Source: Anaerolineae bacterium
Lineage (GTDB): Bacteria; Chloroflexota; Anaerolineae; 4572-78; J111
Length of the DNA: 16,963 nt
Direction: 5' to 3'
Assembly: GCA_020433785.1 (NCBI GenBank)
Contig: JAGRCC010000453.1
Span: 1 to 16,963, forward strand
The position numbers and the translations under genes were made by a program. The notes beneath the pieces are model-generated. The model saw nothing but the letters and a program-made list of their open reading frames with translations. It made no database searches and had not been told where the DNA came from. Below are positions 14,780-16,963 of this stretch, in pieces. Each line of letters starts with the position of its first letter. The stretch's first letter is position 1.

Positions 14780-15068
14780 ACCCTCACTCATTGTCAATTC
14801 AAGCCAACGCTATTACAATACCGGCATCGGTCCCACCCTTGCTGGTTTTTGTTTGACTGCGCTCAGCGTGTCTCGTAACGACTATAGTCTGGGTCGATAT
14901 GGTCTTGTCAGCCTGATTGTGGCTGGTTAGGCCAATTTTTTTGTCTTGACTGTATCGTCTCAATAATTTGGGGTAGTGTAGGACAAACTTAAGTTTGTCC
15001 TACAACAAATTCCATTTTTTGAGAAAATACGTTTGACCTAAATCAAACCAAAGCGACTATCAGCCAAA
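14780..15068. other. Gene-free leader of the glycosyltransferase gene
   Basis: No supported coding region is seen here. It holds a weak hairpin (14920-14934) followed by seven Ts (14936-14942), which could be a poor terminator. It also holds the perfect palindrome listed separately. A possible promoter reads TTGACC (15033-15038), 16 bp, GACTAT (15055-15060). That promoter would start transcription at about the ATG itself, which fits the lack of a ribosome binding site, but the -10 match is poor. Confidence 0.4.
14977..15004. repeat. Perfect 28-bp palindrome
   Basis: The half-site TGTAGGACAAACTT (14977-14990) is followed immediately by its exact reverse complement (14991-15004), with no spacer. 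It sits 65 bp upstream of the glycosyltransferase start. It could be a dimeric regulator site, a REP-like interspersed element or a cruciform-forming sequence. There is no T tract to make it a terminator. Confidence 0.9.
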
Positions 15069-16963
15069 ATGAGCTTTAAATTACTGAAACAACCTTACAT
15101 CGCCCCTCTTCTGGTAATTCTATTGACCCTGTCGGCCAATGCCGCCATCTTCTTCTCTGACATCTCTCCGCTACGAATTTTAGCCGGGGTGCTGCTGCTC
15201 TTGGTGCTGCCCGGTTGGGCCTGGCTGCCCGGAGTCAACTGGCTCGAGGCGCAAGAATGGCTGGAGCGGGTCGTGTTGACCGCCGGGTTGTCATCGGCGT
15301 TGTTTGCGGCGGCGATGCTGGGGGCCGTGTATGTTCCGGGCCCAATCACCCTCACGCTCACGTTATTGGCGGTCGATAGCGTGATTGTAGCGGGCTTGGT
15401 TTTTAGCTGGGCGCGGACCCGACGAGCCACCGTCGATGCCCTGGTCTGGCGTGTCGATGCGGCGCTGGTCGGCCTGGCCGTTATTCTGATCGTAGGCGCT
15501 TATTTTCGCTTTGCCACGTTAGGTTATGGCGAATTCCACGAAGATGAGCTGGAAAACATGCGTCTGGCCGTTAGAGCGGTGGCCGGGCAGGAGTTCGTGC
15601 CCTTTTTGGACAGTAAAGGACCGATCCATTGGTTTTTCCCGCTGGCGATGTGGTTTTTTAACGGCTGGTTGAGCGAAACGGTCGCCCGGCTGTCCGTGGC
15701 GATCACCAGTTGGCTGACCATTATCGCCGTGTATTTGCTAGGGCGTCGTATGGCCAATAGCGGGGTGGGGATCGTCGCAGCGGCGCTGGTGGCTGTCAAT
15801 GGCTTCTTCATCGCCTACGCCCGGCACGTCGAGAATCCCGCTTTAATCGTCTTCTGGGGTGTCCTGACCGTACGGGCCGCTTATGAATTTTATCGCACCT
15901 TTAATGGCTGGCAGTTGATCTTTGCGGCGCTGTTACTGGCCATCGGTTTGATTGCTCACCCGGATGTGCTGCTGTATCTACCCGCTTTTGGGCTGATGTT
16001 GGTCGGTGCGTATTGGCGGCACCGGCAGCGATGGCGCGATACCTGGCTGTTTAGCTTGGCGGCGGTGGTGCTGTTTGTCTCGTTAAGCGCGGTGTTCTTT
16101 GTGCCCTACCTGACCGACCCGGCCTTGCAGCAAACCCGCGAATATTTCGCCACCGAACGCATCGGCACCAGTCTTCTATATAATGGGCTTCAGTCCATGC
16201 TCGACCAGGACAATAATTACAGCACCCGTTATTACGGCCCAATTTTGATTCTCTTTTCGCTGCTGACCCTGTTTCTGGAACTGCGTAAGTTGAAAGCGTG
16301 GGGTATCGCGGCGGCAGTGGTGCTGGGAGCGGCGATTGTCTCGACCGTGGCCTGGCCGGCCGTGTGGCAGTGGGGGAGCCGTATCAACGGCGCTTTTATC
16401 CCTTACGCCGTGCTTTTTACCATTTTGACCTTGTCTCCTTACACCTCGTTTGTCATTAAAAGTTGGCTGTGGTGGTTTGCTTTTCCTTTTCTGGGGTTGG
16501 AGTTTCTGGCCAAGGACGCCGCCGACCATATTCAGGTGGTCTATCCTTACTGGGCGCTGTTGGCGGCCCACGGCTTTATGTGGTACTGGCATCAGTTGGC
16601 CGGGTTCAAGTGGGGCCAGCCGGCTCAAGTGGCGACAGCGGTCGCGCTGCTGCTTATAGCCGGCTTGATGGCATTCTACCAACACCTGGAATTTATCGGC
16701 ACCGTCTCCAACTATCGGACCCAGGAAACGGATAGCCGCTACAATCCTAATTCGATTTACCAAACGCTGTATGGCGGCTTGCCCCGGCCTCGCAATTTGT
16801 TTAGCAATCCCCGCTTAGGCGGCTGGAAGGTGATCGGCACGCTTTACGAACAAAACCGGTTGCAAGGCGATTTCCGCAGCCAAAACGAATCGTTTGCCGT
16901 CCCGATCTGGTATACTTACCAGACGCCTCGCTCGTGTTTTACCGATCCGCAAAACTACTTCAT
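15069..16963 (+). CDS. GT39-like membrane glycosyltransferase (C-terminus off the right edge)
   Basis: The frame is open from ATG 15069 to the window edge (631 residues visible). This family transfers sugars from lipid-linked donors (polyprenyl-phosphate sugars) on the outer face of the membrane. Five spans (about 11-28, 35-52, 67-88, 92-113, 128-146) precede the loop with the acidic pair D159-E160 in GEFHEDELENMRLA. That pair corresponds to the catalytic/metal-binding acidic motif of the first outer loop in PMT/ArnT-type enzymes. The segment LDSKGPIHWFFPL (about 178-190) is also typical. Further spans cover about 205-450. In most relatives the acidic loop follows the first span, so the extra N-terminal membrane block is unusual. 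No Shine-Dalgarno is seen before the ATG, which could mean leaderless translation or a different start. The acceptor (protein, lipid or wall polymer) is unknown. Confidence 0.85.
   Translation, partial: MSFKLLKQPYIAPLLVILLTLSANAAIFFSDISPLRILAGVLLLLVLPGWAWLPGVNWLEAQEWLERVVLTAGLSSALFAAAMLGAVYVPGPITLTLTLLAVDSVIVAGLVFSWARTRRATVDALVWRVDAALVGLAVILIVGAYFRFATLGYGEFHEDELENMRLAVRAVAGQEFVPFLDSKGPIHWFFPLAMWFFNGWLSETVARLSVAITSWLTIIAVYLLGRRMANSGVGIVAAALVAVNGFFIAYARHVENPALIVFWGVLTVRAAYEFYRTFNGWQLIFAALLLAIGLIAHPDVLLYLPAFGLMLVGAYWRHRQRWRDTWLFSLAAVVLFVSLSAVFFVPYLTDPALQQTREYFATERIGTSLLYNGLQSMLDQDNNYSTRYYGPILILFSLLTLFLELRKLKAWGIAAAVVLGAAIVSTVAWPAVWQWGSRINGAFIPYAVLFTILTLSPYTSFVIKSWLWWFAFPFLGLEFLAKDAADHIQVVYPYWALLAAHGFMWYWHQLAGFKWGQPAQVATAVALLLIAGLMAFYQHLEFIGTVSNYRTQETDSRYNPNSIYQTLYGGLPRPRNLFSNPRLGGWKVIGTLYEQNRLQGDFRSQNESFAVPIWYTYQTPRSCFTDPQNYF

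Noticed and set aside
14911..14942. Terminator between the propeller and glycosyltransferase genes
   Set aside because: The stem is only four or five bp before the T run. It is mentioned in the leader entry but not called separately.

Overview
The window looks like a chromosomal segment from a Chloroflexota bacterium (Anaerolineae-like), probably of environmental origin. The placement is inferred from gene style: a large kinase-ATPase signalling fusion, a lipoprotein with four SH3b domains and a beta-propeller, PD40 propellers anchored to the membrane, an RsmD with a non-canonical motif IV, and intergenic repeats typical of such genomes. No rRNA, tRNA, CRISPR array, transposase or phage gene was seen. 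Both window edges cut through a gene.

Layout. (1) Positions 1-2693, minus strand: the first ~897 residues of a Ser/Thr protein kinase fused to a STAND-type ATPase and a helical repeat region. It runs off the left edge. (2) Positions 2988-4103, plus: a divergently transcribed M50 site-2-type protease with C-terminal CBS domains, closed by a strong terminator. (3) Positions 4354-12521, plus: a probable four-gene operon of MarR-family repressor, lipoprotein RND adaptor, HAE1-type RND permease and SH3x4-propeller lipoprotein. Two sigma70-like promoters and a palindrome precede it and a strong hairpin terminator follows it. (4) Positions 12636-14580, plus: rsmD, overlapping by 8 bp a membrane-anchored PD40 beta-propeller protein. 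(5) Positions 14581-15068: a gene-free stretch with a tetranucleotide array inside an inverted repeat, a 28-bp perfect palindrome and a degenerate interspersed repeat. (6) From 15069 to the right edge, plus: a multi-membrane-span GT39-like glycosyltransferase, 631 residues visible.

How the parts may work together. MarR proteins usually repress a neighbouring efflux operon and release it on ligand binding, so block 3 reads as an inducible export system. The adaptor is a lipoprotein and no outer-membrane factor (TolC-like) gene is present. If the host has a single membrane, as most Chloroflexota are thought to, the pump may work without an outer-membrane duct. The SH3b/propeller lipoprotein, whose start overlaps the pump's stop codon, would then be a candidate cell-wall-facing partner. 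That last step is inference. The kinase and the S2P/CBS protease share an intergenic control region and both belong to signalling families, but nothing in the sequence shows that they act together.
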